DNA of 64,000 bases, taken from Pseudomonadota bacterium (GTDB taxonomy: Bacteria > Pseudomonadota > Alphaproteobacteria > Geminicoccales > Geminicoccaceae). Both the position numbers and the translations under genes were made by a program. The stretch is from assembly GCA_030549795.1 (NCBI GenBank), contig JAUQQO010000010.1:62001-126000 (forward strand), in the 5' to 3' direction. Below, piece after piece: positions 39,012 to 50,981 of the stretch. The notes under the pieces are model-generated. The model did no database searches. It saw only the letters and a program-made list of their open reading frames with translations, and had not been told where the DNA came from. Position 1 is the first letter of the stretch; each line of letters starts with the position of its first letter.

Positions 39012-40823
39012 TCATCCCTCGTCTTGTGCGTTCAACAAGCGATCGAGGCCGTCCAGTGGCCGCGTAGGCTCGCTTCGCGCGTCGGTGGTGCGCAAACCTT
39101 CGAGTTCGCGTTCGCGCAACAGACGCCGGCGCAGACGCGCCGACGCTGCCCGCCATCGCTCGAGAGGCGATGCGCTCACTTCCCCCGTCTCGGACCCTTC
39201 CCGGGGCCCGCCCGCCGATCGCACCCGCGCCAAAGGCTCGGCCAAGCCACAGCGAGCGAGATGGGTGGCGAGCCCTTCGGCGTCAAGGCGATCGCCGCGC
39301 GCCCAAAGATGCAGGATCTCCTGGCGCATGCGCTCGAGACTCGGCTCTTTGAAGGTGAACTCGGCCAATTCTTCGTCCACCGTCGCAAACTCGCCTTGCG
39401 CGCCCAAAATCGCGGGGTCCTCGAGGATGGGGGCGAGAAGCGGCGCCTCGCACCAGCGCTCGCGCTCTTTGAGGGCCGCCGCGAGCGCGCTCGGTGCCAC
39501 CTTCCGCGCGACTGCCCCGGGCTCGCTCCCACGCCCGCTCGCTTTGGCGCGCAAGCGCAGCCGCTCGAGATCGGCCTCGAGCCGGCGCGCGAATTCTTCC
39601 TTGAGGCTCGCGCGCAGATCCGCATCCGCCACCGCGGCAATGAAGCTGCGCAGCTTGCGGCGAAAGCTCGCGCGCACGTCGACGTCGCGGAGATCGGCAA
39701 AGGGGCCGCTGCGCCAAATGCGCCACAGGAAATCGCTCAACGGCTCGGCCTTGGCGATCAGTTCGCGCATCGTCGCAGCACCGTAGCGACGCACCAGGCT
39801 ATCGGGGTCCTCGCCTTGGGGAAGCGCGACGAAGGCGAGCGTGCGGTCGGGGCGCAAGAGGGGTGCGGCGCGCAGCGCCAGCCGTTCAGCTGCGCGCACC
39901 CCGGCGGCATCGCCGTCGAGACAGATGATCGGCCGCGCCACCAAGCGCCAGCAGGCCTCGAGCTGCTCTTCCCCCATCGCGGTGCCAAGAGGCGCCACCG
40001 CAGCGATGTCGGCCGAGGCGAGCGCGATCACATCCAAATAGCCCTCGACCACCACGAGCTGGTTGCACGCGCGGGCCCGCGCTGTGGCGTGATCGAGCCC
40101 GTAGAGAAGGCGGCTTTTGTGGAAGAGCGGCGTTTCGGGGGTGTTGAGATATTTGGGCTGACCGTCGCCGAGGGTGCGAGCGCCGAAGCCGACGATGCGC
40201 CCCCGCGCATCGGCGATCGGGAAGGTGACCCGCGCGCGGAATAGGGCATAGGGCGCTCCGCCGCCTTCCGGAACCCGCAACAGCCCGGCGCGCACGAGCA
40301 GCTCTTCAGAGAAACCTTGGGCGGCGAGTGCTGCGCCGAGTGCCGAGCCGTTGGCCGGCGCCCAGCCCAGCCCGAAGGCGCGGATGGTCGCGGGATCGAG
40401 CCCGCGGCGGGCGAGAAAGGCGCGCGCCGGCTCGCCTTCCGGCTCGTTCAGGCGGGCTGCGAACCACCGTGCGGCGGCGGCATTGACGTCGAAGAGCGCC
40501 CGGTCAAGGCGATCGACAGCCGCCGCCCGCCGCGGCGCCGGGATGCCGGTGAGCTCCTCCAGCCGGAGAAGCGCGTCGCGGAACTCCAACCGCTCGATGG
40601 CCATCACAAAGGCGATGGCATCACCATGCGCTCCGCAGCCGAAGCAGTGGTAGAAGCCCTTGTCCGGCACCACCGTGAAAGAGGGCGTCTTTTCCTTGTG
40701 AAAGGGGCATAAGCCCACCCACTCGCGGCCGCGCCGAGAGAGCTTCACCCACCGCCCGATGATCTCAACGAGCGGCAAGCGCGCGCGGAATTCCTCAAGC
40801 GAAGCACTGGCGCCGGTGCTCAC
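39012..40823 (-). CDS. dnaG: DNA primase DnaG
   Basis: This 603-residue replicative primase has the CHC2 zinc ribbon ligands C39, H42, C60 and C63. The RNA polymerase core and Toprim domain follow: VVEGYLDVIAL with the catalytic glutamate, then ICLDGDAAG. The C-terminal helicase-binding domain is divergent, as is usual. The start is GTG 40823. It lies 27 nt downstream of yqeY and 138 nt upstream of the rpoD start. Confidence 0.96.
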   Translation of the reverse strand: MSTGASASLEEFRARLPLVEIIGRWVKLSRRGREWVGLCPFHKEKTPSFTVVPDKGFYHCFGCGAHGDAIAFVMAIERLEFRDALLRLEELTGIPAPRRAAAVDRLDRALFDVNAAAARWFAARLNEPEGEPARAFLARRGLDPATIRAFGLGWAPANGSALGAALAAQGFSEELLVRAGLLRVPEGGGAPYALFRARVTFPIADARGRIVGFGARTLGDGQPKYLNTPETPLFHKSRLLYGLDHATARARACNQLVVVEGYLDVIALASADIAAVAPLGTAMGEEQLEACWRLVARPIICLDGDAAGVRAAERLALRAAPLLRPDRTLAFVALPQGEDPDSLVRRYGAATMRELIAKAEPLSDFLWRIWRSGPFADLRDVDVRASFRRKLRSFIAAVADADLRASLKEEFARRLEADLERLRLRAKASGRGSEPGAVARKVAPSALAAALKERERWCEAPLLAPILEDPAILGAQGEFATVDEELAEFTFKEPSLERMRQEILHLWARGDRLDAEGLATHLARCGLAEPLARVRSAGGPREGSETGEVSASPLERWRAASARLRRRLLRERELEGLRTTDARSEPTRPLDGLDRLLNAQDEG

Positions 40824-40850
40824 CTGGTGCCGCGGCCCCGCCCGCCCCTT

Positions 40851-41306
40851 TTAGTGCAGCCGCTCGCACAACAGCCGCCGAACGAGGGCGAAATCCAGCC
40901 CACTTGCGTGGCGTTGCTTGAGCCAGCTGATCACCTTGCCGGCGTCTTTGAGTTTTTCCGCGCCCACCGCTCGGATCGCCTCCTCCACCGCCGCCCGCAC
41001 ATCCGATTCGCCCATTTGAGCCGGCAAAAAGGAGCGCAGGACGGCGATCTCGCGCGCTTCCTGCTCGGCCCGCTCGAGCCAGGCTCGGCTCTCGCAGCGG
41101 GCGATCTCGGCTTCGCGATCGGCGACCATCTCGCGCAACAGACCCTCGATTTCGGCGTCGCCCACCGCTTCCCGCGCGCCTTGCGCGCGCGCCGCACGAT
41201 CGCGCTCGTGGATGGCGGCGAGGACGAGGCGCAACAGGGCGGCTGCACGCTCGTCCGCCTGCTCGCTCGCTTCCTTAAGCGCCGTTTGCAGCTTTTGACG
41301 CAACAC
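40851..41306 (-). CDS. yqeY: GatB/YqeY domain protein
   Basis: This 151-residue single-domain protein is homologous to the C-terminal tRNA-binding domain of GatB. Motifs include ALLRLVLAAIHERD and the terminal DAGKVISWLKQRHASG. It probably binds tRNA or assists amidotransferase-type reactions; its role is not settled. It is the first gene of the yqeY-dnaG-rpoD block, starts with GTG and is divergent from carA. Confidence 0.92.
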   Translation of the reverse strand: MLRQKLQTALKEASEQADERAAALLRLVLAAIHERDRAARAQGAREAVGDAEIEGLLREMVADREAEIARCESRAWLERAEQEAREIAVLRSFLPAQMGESDVRAAVEEAIRAVGAEKLKDAGKVISWLKQRHASGLDFALVRRLLCERLH

Positions 41307-41383
41307 CTCGCTTCAACCCCTCGCGCCCGACCCGCCCTCAGGCGCCCCCTTTCGACCGGCTCCCTCCCGGGCCGCCGCGTCGC

Positions 41384-41411
41384 TTGACGCGCGGCCTTGG
41401 ACTGATAGAAC
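41384..41411 (+). promoter_or_regulatory. Predicted sigma-70 promoter of carAB
   Basis: TTGACG (41384-41389) and TAGAAC (41406-41411) are separated by 16 nt and lie about 80 nt before the carA start. The -35 box matches five of six consensus positions and the -10 box four. This would give a leader of about 70 nt. It is the best promoter candidate in the gap between yqeY and carA. Confidence 0.45.
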
Positions 41412-41489
41412 CCGGGCCGTTTGACCGGCGCGCGGCGCCATGAGTTTTTACCCAGCGCTGCCAACAGCGGATCAACAGCCGTGGACCAC

Positions 41490-42641
41490 ATGTTCCCTCG
41501 GCGCGCGGCCACTGCCGCCCTCGCGCTCCAGGATGGCACCGTCTTCCTCGGTTTCGGGCTCGGCGCCCCGGGCGTGCACGTCGGTGAACTCGTTTTTAAC
41601 ACCGCGATGACGGGCTACCAAGAGATCCTCACCGACCCGTCGTACGCCGGTCAGATCGTGACCTTTACCTTCCCGCACATCGGCAATGTCGGTGCCAACG
41701 AGGAAGACCTCGAATCGACCACACCGGTCGCACGCGGTGCCGTGTTCCGGGCCGAAGTCACCCCGCCCTCGTCCTGGCGCGCCACCCGCCATCTCGCCGC
41801 CTGGCTGGAAAGCCACGGAATCGCCGCCATCACCGGTGTCGATACCCGCCGTATTACCCGCATCTTGCGCGAGAAGGGGGCGCAGAATGCGGCCCTCGCC
41901 TTCGACCCCGCGGGCCGGCTCGACATCGAGGAGCTCAAGGCGCGCGCCGCCTCCTGGCCGGGGCTCGTCGGCATGGACCTCGTGCCGGAAGTGACCTCGC
42001 GGCAGCGGGCGATCTGGCGCGAGGGGCGCTGGCAGTGGGGACGCGGCTATGTGTTGGGCGAGCCCGGCGGGCCGCCGGTGGTGGTGGTGGACTATGGCGT
42101 CAAGCGCAACATCCTGCGCTCGCTCGTCTCGGTCGGCTTCGAGGTGACGGTGGTTCCCGCCACCACGACCGCGGAAGAGATTTTGGCGATGCGCCCGGCT
42201 GGGGTGGTGCTCTCCAATGGCCCGGGCGATCCGGCGGCCACCGGCGTTTACGCCGTGCCCGAGATCCGCAAACTCGTCGCAAGCGGGCTGCCGATCATGG
42301 GCATCTGTCTTGGACACCAGATGCTCGGCCTCGCGATGGGTGCGCGCACCTTCAAAATGCGCTTCGGCCATCACGGCGCCAACCACCCGGTTAAGGATCT
42401 GACCACCGGGCGGGTCGAGATCACGAGCCAAAATCACGGCTTTGCGATCGCCGATGAGGGGCTTCCGGAGACGATCGAGGTCACGCACCGCTCGCTTTTC
42501 GACGGCACCATCCAAGGGATCCGGCTCAAAGAGCGGCCGGTCTTTTCCGTGCAGTACCATCCCGAGGCTTCACCGGGGCCACAGGACGCCCACCATCTCT
42601 TCCACCGCTTCCGCGCACTCGTCGAAGGCCGAGCGCGCTGA
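41490..42641 (+). CDS. carA: Carbamoyl-phosphate synthase small subunit
   Basis: This 383-residue glutaminase subunit supplies ammonia to CarB for arginine and pyrimidine synthesis. The N-terminal CPSase domain begins LALQDGTVFLG. The class I glutamine amidotransferase domain carries nucleophile C273 (GICLGHQMLG) and the catalytic His-Glu in YHPEASPG. ATG 41490 is chosen by family N-terminus; GTG 41481 is possible. No strong Shine-Dalgarno is visible. It is followed by carB after 18 nt. Confidence 0.95.
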   Translation: MFPRRAATAALALQDGTVFLGFGLGAPGVHVGELVFNTAMTGYQEILTDPSYAGQIVTFTFPHIGNVGANEEDLESTTPVARGAVFRAEVTPPSSWRATRHLAAWLESHGIAAITGVDTRRITRILREKGAQNAALAFDPAGRLDIEELKARAASWPGLVGMDLVPEVTSRQRAIWREGRWQWGRGYVLGEPGGPPVVVVDYGVKRNILRSLVSVGFEVTVVPATTTAEEILAMRPAGVVLSNGPGDPAATGVYAVPEIRKLVASGLPIMGICLGHQMLGLAMGARTFKMRFGHHGANHPVKDLTTGRVEITSQNHGFAIADEGLPETIEVTHRSLFDGTIQGIRLKERPVFSVQYHPEASPGPQDAHHLFHRFRALVEGRAR

Positions 42642-42659
42642 CGGATAAGGACCGCGCCC

Positions 42660-45971
<3,312 letters not shown>

Positions 45972-45986
45972 CGCACGGGTCAGGGG

Positions 45987-46463
45987 ATGTCGAACCGGAT
46001 ACCGATGACGCCCGAGGGCTATGCACGGTTGAGCGCCGAGCTCAAACGGCTCAAAACCGTCGAGCGACCGGCGGTGATCCGGGCCATTGCGGCGGCGCGC
46101 GAGCATGGCGACCTCTCGGAAAACGCCGAGTACCACGCGGCCCGCGAACGCCAGGGGTTCATCGAAGGCCGGGTGATGGAGCTCGAAGACAAGCTCAACC
46201 GTGCTGAGATCATCGATCTTTCCAAGCTCTCCGGCTCCAAGATCATGTTCGGGGCGAAAGTGCGCCTCGTCGACGAGGAGACCGAGGAGGAAGTGAGCTA
46301 TCAGATCGTCGGCCCGGACGAAGCGGAAATTTCGCTCGGGCTGTTGTCGATCAACTCGCCGCTCGCGCAAGCCCTTCTCGGTAAGGAGGCAGGAGAATCG
46401 GTGGAGGTGAACACGCCGCGCGGTATTCGCTACTTCACCATCCTCGAAGTCAAATACGGCTGA
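45987..46463 (+). CDS. greA: Transcription elongation factor GreA
   Basis: This 158-residue factor rescues backtracked RNA polymerase by stimulating transcript cleavage. It has an N-terminal coiled coil with the acidic tip in [16 protein letters not shown] (catalytic D and E), then the C-terminal FKBP-like domain with [17 protein letters not shown]. carB-greA adjacency is common in alphaproteobacteria. It starts 15 nt after carB. Confidence 0.97.
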   Translation: MSNRIPMTPEGYARLSAELKRLKTVERPAVIRAIAAAREHGDLSENAEYHAARERQGFIEGRVMELEDKLNRAEIIDLSKLSGSKIMFGAKVRLVDEETEEEVSYQIVGPDEAEISLGLLSINSPLAQALLGKEAGESVEVNTPRGIRYFTILEVKYG

Positions 46464-46482
46464 GCAGAGCAGAGCGGGAACG

Positions 46483-47433
46483 ATGGCGGCCGAGCGACGG
46501 GTCCGGCTCGCGATCCTCGGCTCCGGTCCGGCCGGCTACACGGCGGCGATCTACGCCGCGCGCGCCGGCCTCGCGCCGTTGCTCGTGCAGGGTCTGCAGC
46601 CCGGCGGACAGCTCGCGATCACCACGGAAGTGGAGAACTTCCCGGGCTTTCCCGAGCCGATCTTGGGCCCCGAGCTCATGGAGCGGATGGCCGCGCAGGC
46701 CCGCCGCTGCGGAGCCGAGCTCGTGGCGGATGTCGCGGTCGCGGTCGCGCTGCACGAGCGGCCGTTCCGCATCCTCCTCGACAGCGGCGATCGGATCCTT
46801 TGCGATGCCCTGATCATCGCAACCGGAGCGCAAGCGCGCTGGCTCGGCTTGGAAAGTGAAACGCGCTTTCGCGGCTTTGGGGTGTCGAGCTGTGCCACGT
46901 GCGACGGCTTTTTCTTCCGCGGGCGCACCGTAGCGGTCGTGGGCGGCGGCAACACGGCGGTGGAAGAGGCGCTCTATCTTTCGCGGTTGTGCGCGAAGGT
47001 CTACCTCGTCCACCGCCGCGACGCGCTCAGGGCGGAAAAGGTGCTGCAGGAGCGGTTGTTCGCCGAGCCCAAGATCGAGCCGGTTTGGAACCATGTGGTC
47101 GAAGAGATCCTCGGCAGCGAGGAGCCGCGGGCGGTCACGGGCGTGCGGCTGCGCCATGTGCACACGGGCGCGCGGCGCGAGCTGGCGGTTGAAGGCGTGT
47201 TCGTCGCCATCGGCCACGATCCCGCCACTGCGCTCTTTAAGAACCAACTCGACATGGACGCCGAGGGCTATATCGTGACCCCGCCCGGGAGCACGCAGAC
47301 GAGCGTGCCGGGCGTCTTCGCCTGTGGGGACGTGCAGGACAAGCGGTTCCGGCAGGCGGTGACCGCTGCGGGCAGCGGATGTATGGCGGCGCTCGAAGCC
47401 GACCGCTGGCTCGCCGAACTGGGGGCGACTTGA
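46483..47433 (+). CDS. trxB: Thioredoxin-disulfide reductase
   Basis: This 316-residue flavoprotein reduces thioredoxin with NADPH. FAD-binding GSGPAGYT is at residues 13-20, the redox-active CATC at 137-140, the NADPH-binding GGGNTAVEEALYL follows, and the late FAD motif is GVFACGDVQD. It is the partner of TrxA encoded at 8162-8485. The ATG start is 19 nt after greA. Confidence 0.97.
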   Translation: MAAERRVRLAILGSGPAGYTAAIYAARAGLAPLLVQGLQPGGQLAITTEVENFPGFPEPILGPELMERMAAQARRCGAELVADVAVAVALHERPFRILLDSGDRILCDALIIATGAQARWLGLESETRFRGFGVSSCATCDGFFFRGRTVAVVGGGNTAVEEALYLSRLCAKVYLVHRRDALRAEKVLQERLFAEPKIEPVWNHVVEEILGSEEPRAVTGVRLRHVHTGARRELAVEGVFVAIGHDPATALFKNQLDMDAEGYIVTPPGSTQTSVPGVFACGDVQDKRFRQAVTAAGSGCMAALEADRWLAELGAT

Positions 47434-47470
47434 CGCGTTCGGTTCGTCTTTTCGGGGGAAGCCTTCGGGA

Positions 47471-48373
47471 ATGCTCGATTGGGACCGGGTGCGGATCTTT
47501 CACGTCGTCGCAGAGGCCGGCAGCTTTACCCGCGCCGCCGATCGCTTAGGCCTCTCGCAGTCGGCGATCAGCCGGCAGATCAGCGCGCTCGAGGAAGATC
47601 TGGGCGCACCATTGTTCCACCGTCACGCGCGCGGGCTCGTGCTCACCGAGCAAGGCGACATCCTGCTCGAAGCGGCGCGCGAGATCGCGCGCAAGATGGC
47701 CGCGGCGCAAACCGCGCTCAAAGAGAGCCGGGAAGTGCCCGCGGGACATCTGCGCGTGTGCACGACCGTTGGCGTCGGCACGGTGTGGCTTGCCTCCCAT
47801 CTCGCCGAGTTCCTCGACCGCTATCCCGAGATCTCGATCTCGCTCATCGTCACCGATGCCGAACTCGATCTCTCGATGCGCGAGGCGGATGTGGCGGTGC
47901 GCATGCAACGGCCGACCCAAGCCGATCTCATCCAAAGACGGCTTATGACGGTGCACACCCACATCTACGCCGCCCAGAGCTATCTCGAGCGCTATGGTGT
48001 GCCGACCTCGGTGGCCGATCTCGACCACCACCGGCTCGTCGCCTACAGCGACGATCCCAACCTCGCCGCCCAGCCCTTGAACTGGATCCTTTTTGCCGGG
48101 CGCGAGGAGGGCGAGGAGCGCCCCAGACGCGCGGCCCTTACCGTCAACAATGTCTACGGCATGCTGCGGGCCGTGCAGAGCGGGCTCGGGCTCGCCTCGC
48201 TTCCGGATTATCTCGCCACCAACGCCGGCAACCTCGTGCGGGTGCTGCCCGAACTCGAAGGTCCCAGCTTTACGGGCTACTTCGTCTATCCCGAGGAGCT
48301 GCGGAACTCCAAGCGGGTAGCGGTGTTCCGCGACTTCCTGCTCGAGAAGGTGGCCGCCCAGCCGGTCTGGTGA
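47471..48373 (+). CDS. LysR-type transcriptional regulator
   Basis: This 300-residue LTTR has an N-terminal winged helix-turn-helix (residues 1-60), with FTRAADRLGLSQSAISRQIS and LFHRHARGLVLTEQG. The C-terminal effector domain is of the periplasmic-binding fold. LTTRs usually control a divergent or nearby gene, but here the neighbours are trxB upstream on the same strand and a gene-free region downstream. The alphaproteobacterial trxB-lysR pair is frequent; the effector is unknown. Confidence 0.92.
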   Translation: MLDWDRVRIFHVVAEAGSFTRAADRLGLSQSAISRQISALEEDLGAPLFHRHARGLVLTEQGDILLEAAREIARKMAAAQTALKESREVPAGHLRVCTTVGVGTVWLASHLAEFLDRYPEISISLIVTDAELDLSMREADVAVRMQRPTQADLIQRRLMTVHTHIYAAQSYLERYGVPTSVADLDHHRLVAYSDDPNLAAQPLNWILFAGREEGEERPRRAALTVNNVYGMLRAVQSGLGLASLPDYLATNAGNLVRVLPELEGPSFTGYFVYPEELRNSKRVAVFRDFLLEKVAAQPVW

Positions 48374-48464
48374 GGGGCGCCGACCGGCTAGCCGCGCATT
48401 TTTGCATAGCTCTGTTGCAAGAGCGCACTAGCTGATGCGGGCCACCGGGCCTAAATGATGCGGT

Positions 48465-48617
48465 GCAGCACGGGCGGCTCTGGGTGTCCGTGCTAGCGCG
48501 GCGGCAGCCGCGCTCCGCAGGTGCGACGCCTGCGGGTCGGGATCTCCGGATCCCTTCCTCCCAGACGTTAGCCTCCCTGATCCACTTGGCCGAGTCGCGA
48601 GACTCGGCCCTTTTTTT
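48465..48617 (+). ncRNA. Candidate small RNA with tandem CCTCCC motifs
   Basis: Four consecutive perfect hairpins are packed into 87 nt: 48468-48493 (6 bp), 48495-48514 (8 bp with GGCA loop), 48515-48535 (7 bp) and 48539-48554 (6 bp with a TCCG tetraloop). An unpaired-looking stretch follows with two copies of CCTCCC (48557-48562 and 48572-48577). It ends in an intrinsic terminator (48588-48617). No protein frame fits. The CCTCCC copies are complementary to Shine-Dalgarno sequences, a feature of several alphaproteobacterial sRNA families. The 5' end is not located and no clear promoter is visible. The rest of 48374-48917 shows only the hairpin at 48638-48668. Confidence 0.55.
48588..48617 (+). 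terminator. Intrinsic terminator of the candidate small RNA
   Basis: A perfect 9-bp stem GGCCGAGTC/GACTCGGCC with a GCGA tetraloop is followed by C and seven T residues (48611-48617). It is 215 nt beyond the lysR stop, far for an mRNA terminator, which supports a separate transcript. Confidence 0.88.
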
Positions 48618-48637
48618 GCGCGCTACCGGAGGGAGGA

Positions 48638-48668
48638 GAGGGAGCTTTGCACCCGTTGCGGGTCCCTC
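48638..48668. other. Hairpin in the gene-free region
   Basis: GAGGGA (48638-48643) pairs with TCCCTC (48663-48668). Inside it CCCG/CGGG closes a TTG loop (48652-48662), leaving an internal loop on one side. The element follows a purine run GGAGGGAGGAGAGGG. No T-run or reading frame is attached and its role is unknown. Confidence 0.3.
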
Positions 48669-48917
48669 TTCCACCTGCGCCTGGTGAGGCATCCGGTCGC
48701 ACCCACTCGTAGGTCGCACCCTCTTCCGCGTCAAGCGCGTCTGCCCGGGAACGATCGTCTTTGCTGCAGCGCAGCATTCGCGGCGCCGGCGCGGGCGCTC
48801 GAAGCCGGCACGAGAATCGCTAGGGTAAGGCGCGTACCCGAAAAGCTGTTCAGCCAAAAGTTGATCGCCGGCGCCGCATGGCGCGACGGCGCGGCCGCGC
48901 TATGCGCGCGCGATCGA

Positions 48918-49901
48918 TTAGGGCTCAAAGATCAGAATGCTGTGCGGCACCTCGCCCGCCGGCACGCTCTTGAGCGGCTTGAGCGTCCTCGTGTCGATAA
49001 TGGTGATATCATCGGAGAGCCCGTTGGCCACCCAAAGTCGCGTCTCGTCACGGTTGAGGGCAAGCCCCCACGCCCGTCGACCCACGAGCACGTAATCGGT
49101 CACTTTGCGCGTCTTGACGTCCACTACCGCCACATGGTTGGCGCGGCCGAGCGCTACATAAGCGCGTGCGCCCTTGCTGTCGATGATCACGTCCACAGGT
49201 GTAATATTTTCTTTACGCAGTCCGCGATACTCGAACTCGATGGTATGGACGAGCTCGAGCTTGTCGACGTCGACGATGTCCACCATGCCGGCGATCTCGG
49301 CTGAAACCCAGAGCTCTTTGCCGTCCGGGGTGAGCGCGAGCCGGCGGGGGCGGGTGTTCATCACCAGATCCTTGATGATCTCCCCTTTCTCGAGATCGAT
49401 GACGTGCAACAGATTGGCCGCTTCCGAGACGACGAAGGCGAGCTTGCCATCGGGCGTGATGATGGCACCTTCGGGTTCCGGCCCGGTATCGAAGGCGGCG
49501 ATCTGCTGTCCGGTCTCGAGATCGAAGAGCGACGCCTGGCTGTCCTCCTCGTTCGAGACGAGCAGATAACGGCCGTTGGGATGCAAATAGTGCACCTCGG
49601 GATAGAGCACGTTGGGCAACCGTCGCACGAGCTTTTGCGTGTGCGTGTCGAAGACACCGATCATATTGTCTTCCGCACAGCACACCAAAAATTGCTGGCG
49701 ATCGAGCGTGAACACCATCCCACGCGGGCGACCACAGGCCGGCACCGTGCGCAGCACGTTGCCGTCGAGATCGAAGACCGTGAAGTTGCCGCTCTTCTCG
49801 TTGCTCACGATCGCGAAGCCCTGGCTCGCCTGGGCCGCGTAGGCCAAACTCAGCGCGAGCGCCGCCAGTGCCGAAGCGAGCCCGAGCGATCTGCCCGACA
49901 T
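48918..49901 (-). CDS. PQQ-dependent catabolism-associated beta-propeller protein
   Basis: This 327-residue exported YVTN-repeat beta-propeller has a signal peptide ending about AAQA. Seven repeats of about 40 residues follow, of the type LALTPDGKELWVSAE and VHYLHPNGRYLLVSN. This matches the family found beside PQQ-dependent alcohol dehydrogenases and Ped/Lut-type ABC transporters. It is proposed to be periplasmic and its exact role is not known. ATG 49901 has GGGGGAGG directly upstream. It opens the PQQ island and is divergent from the ankyrin gene. Confidence 0.82.
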   Translation of the reverse strand: MSGRSLGLASALAALALSLAYAAQASQGFAIVSNEKSGNFTVFDLDGNVLRTVPACGRPRGMVFTLDRQQFLVCCAEDNMIGVFDTHTQKLVRRLPNVLYPEVHYLHPNGRYLLVSNEEDSQASLFDLETGQQIAAFDTGPEPEGAIITPDGKLAFVVSEAANLLHVIDLEKGEIIKDLVMNTRPRRLALTPDGKELWVSAEIAGMVDIVDVDKLELVHTIEFEYRGLRKENITPVDVIIDSKGARAYVALGRANHVAVVDVKTRKVTDYVLVGRRAWGLALNRDETRLWVANGLSDDITIIDTRTLKPLKSVPAGEVPHSILIFEP

Positions 49902-50051
49902 CCGTGCCTCCCCCCAGACATAATCGGCTTGAATGAAGGTCATAAGGCATACTCGCAGAGCACGAAAGGTCCTAAGCCGGGGTGTGACATCGCCGCCGCT
50001 TGTCCGTTCGCTCCGCCGCGCGCCATGCCCCCACATCGGGGAGGATCGGCA

Positions 50052-50981
50052 ATGCTTGAGCACCCGTTCGCGCGCGGCGCGGCGGCCGCCGCGCTCGTCT
50101 GCTTCGGCCTTGCGCTCCCGGCCGCGGCCGGCGATCGCGTCTGCGAGGCGCTCGCGCGGGCGTTCGCGCAGGAGCCGGCCGAGGAGCGCCGCCAGCTCGA
50201 CCGCCAGCTCGCCCAGGCGGCGGCAAAGGGTTGTGGCGCGCTCGTGCAGACGCTCCTTGAGCGCGGCGCCTCGCCCTTGGCGCGCGACCGTCGCGGCGAC
50301 ACCGCGCTCCACCACGCCGCCCGCAGCGGCAACATCGCAACCGCGCGCCTGTTGCTCGAGGCCGGCGCCGACCCGAACCAGCGCAACCTCGAGGGTGCGA
50401 CCCCGCTCTTTCTCGCCGCCGAGGCCCGTCGGACCGCCTTCGCCCGCTTCCTGCTCGACCAGGGCGTGCCCGCTGATCAGCCCGGGCGCAGCGGCGCGAC
50501 CCCACTTGCGGCAGCGGCCTTCACCGGCAACCTCGAACTCGTGGTTTTGCTGCTCGCCCGCGGTGCCGATCCCGCCGCTGTTGACGCCACCGGCAAATCC
50601 CCGCTCGTCTATGCCGCTGCGCGCGGCCACAGCGAGGTGGTGCGTCGCTTGCTCGACGCTGGCGCGCCCGTCGACCAGCGCACGGGTCACGGGCTCACCG
50701 CGCTCATGTGGGCGGCGGGGCACGCCGACGACGTCCCCGAGGCGGACGGCCTTGCGACGGTGGAGCTGCTTTTGGCCCGCGGGGCGACGATCGATCTCGC
50801 CGACGATCGCGGGCGCACCGCTCTTTTGATCGCGGCCGAGCGCGGCCATCGCCGGATCGTCGACGTCCTGCTGGCGCGCGGAGCCGACCCCGCGCGGCGC
50901 GATCATGCTGGACAGGGACTGGCCGAGCTGTTGCGCGCGCGACCCGCGGCCGCCTTGGCTCCTCAAAGCGCGCCCAGATAG
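50052..50981 (+). CDS. Exported ankyrin-repeat protein
   Basis: This 309-residue protein has a signal peptide (residues about 1-26, ending PAAAGD), a short helical segment with one cysteine, then about seven ankyrin repeats from residue 60 (for example GDTALHHAARSGNIATARLL). Ankyrin repeats bind other proteins, and periplasmic ones are often chaperone- or inhibitor-like. Its place inside the PQQ island suggests a partner there, but that is inference. Start ATG 50052 has GGGGAGG upstream. The 3' end overlaps the convergent cytochrome gene by 19 nt. Confidence 0.85.
   Translation: MLEHPFARGAAAAALVCFGLALPAAAGDRVCEALARAFAQEPAEERRQLDRQLAQAAAKGCGALVQTLLERGASPLARDRRGDTALHHAARSGNIATARLLLEAGADPNQRNLEGATPLFLAAEARRTAFARFLLDQGVPADQPGRSGATPLAAAAFTGNLELVVLLLARGADPAAVDATGKSPLVYAAARGHSEVVRRLLDAGAPVDQRTGHGLTALMWAAGHADDVPEADGLATVELLLARGATIDLADDRGRTALLIAAERGHRRIVDVLLARGADPARRDHAGQGLAELLRARPAAALAPQSAPR

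Noticed and set aside
41440-41610. Short frame MSFYPALPTADQ overlapping the carA start in another frame
   Set aside because: It has no Arg-rich or pyrimidine-sensing feature and no Shine-Dalgarno, so I do not treat it as a leader peptide.
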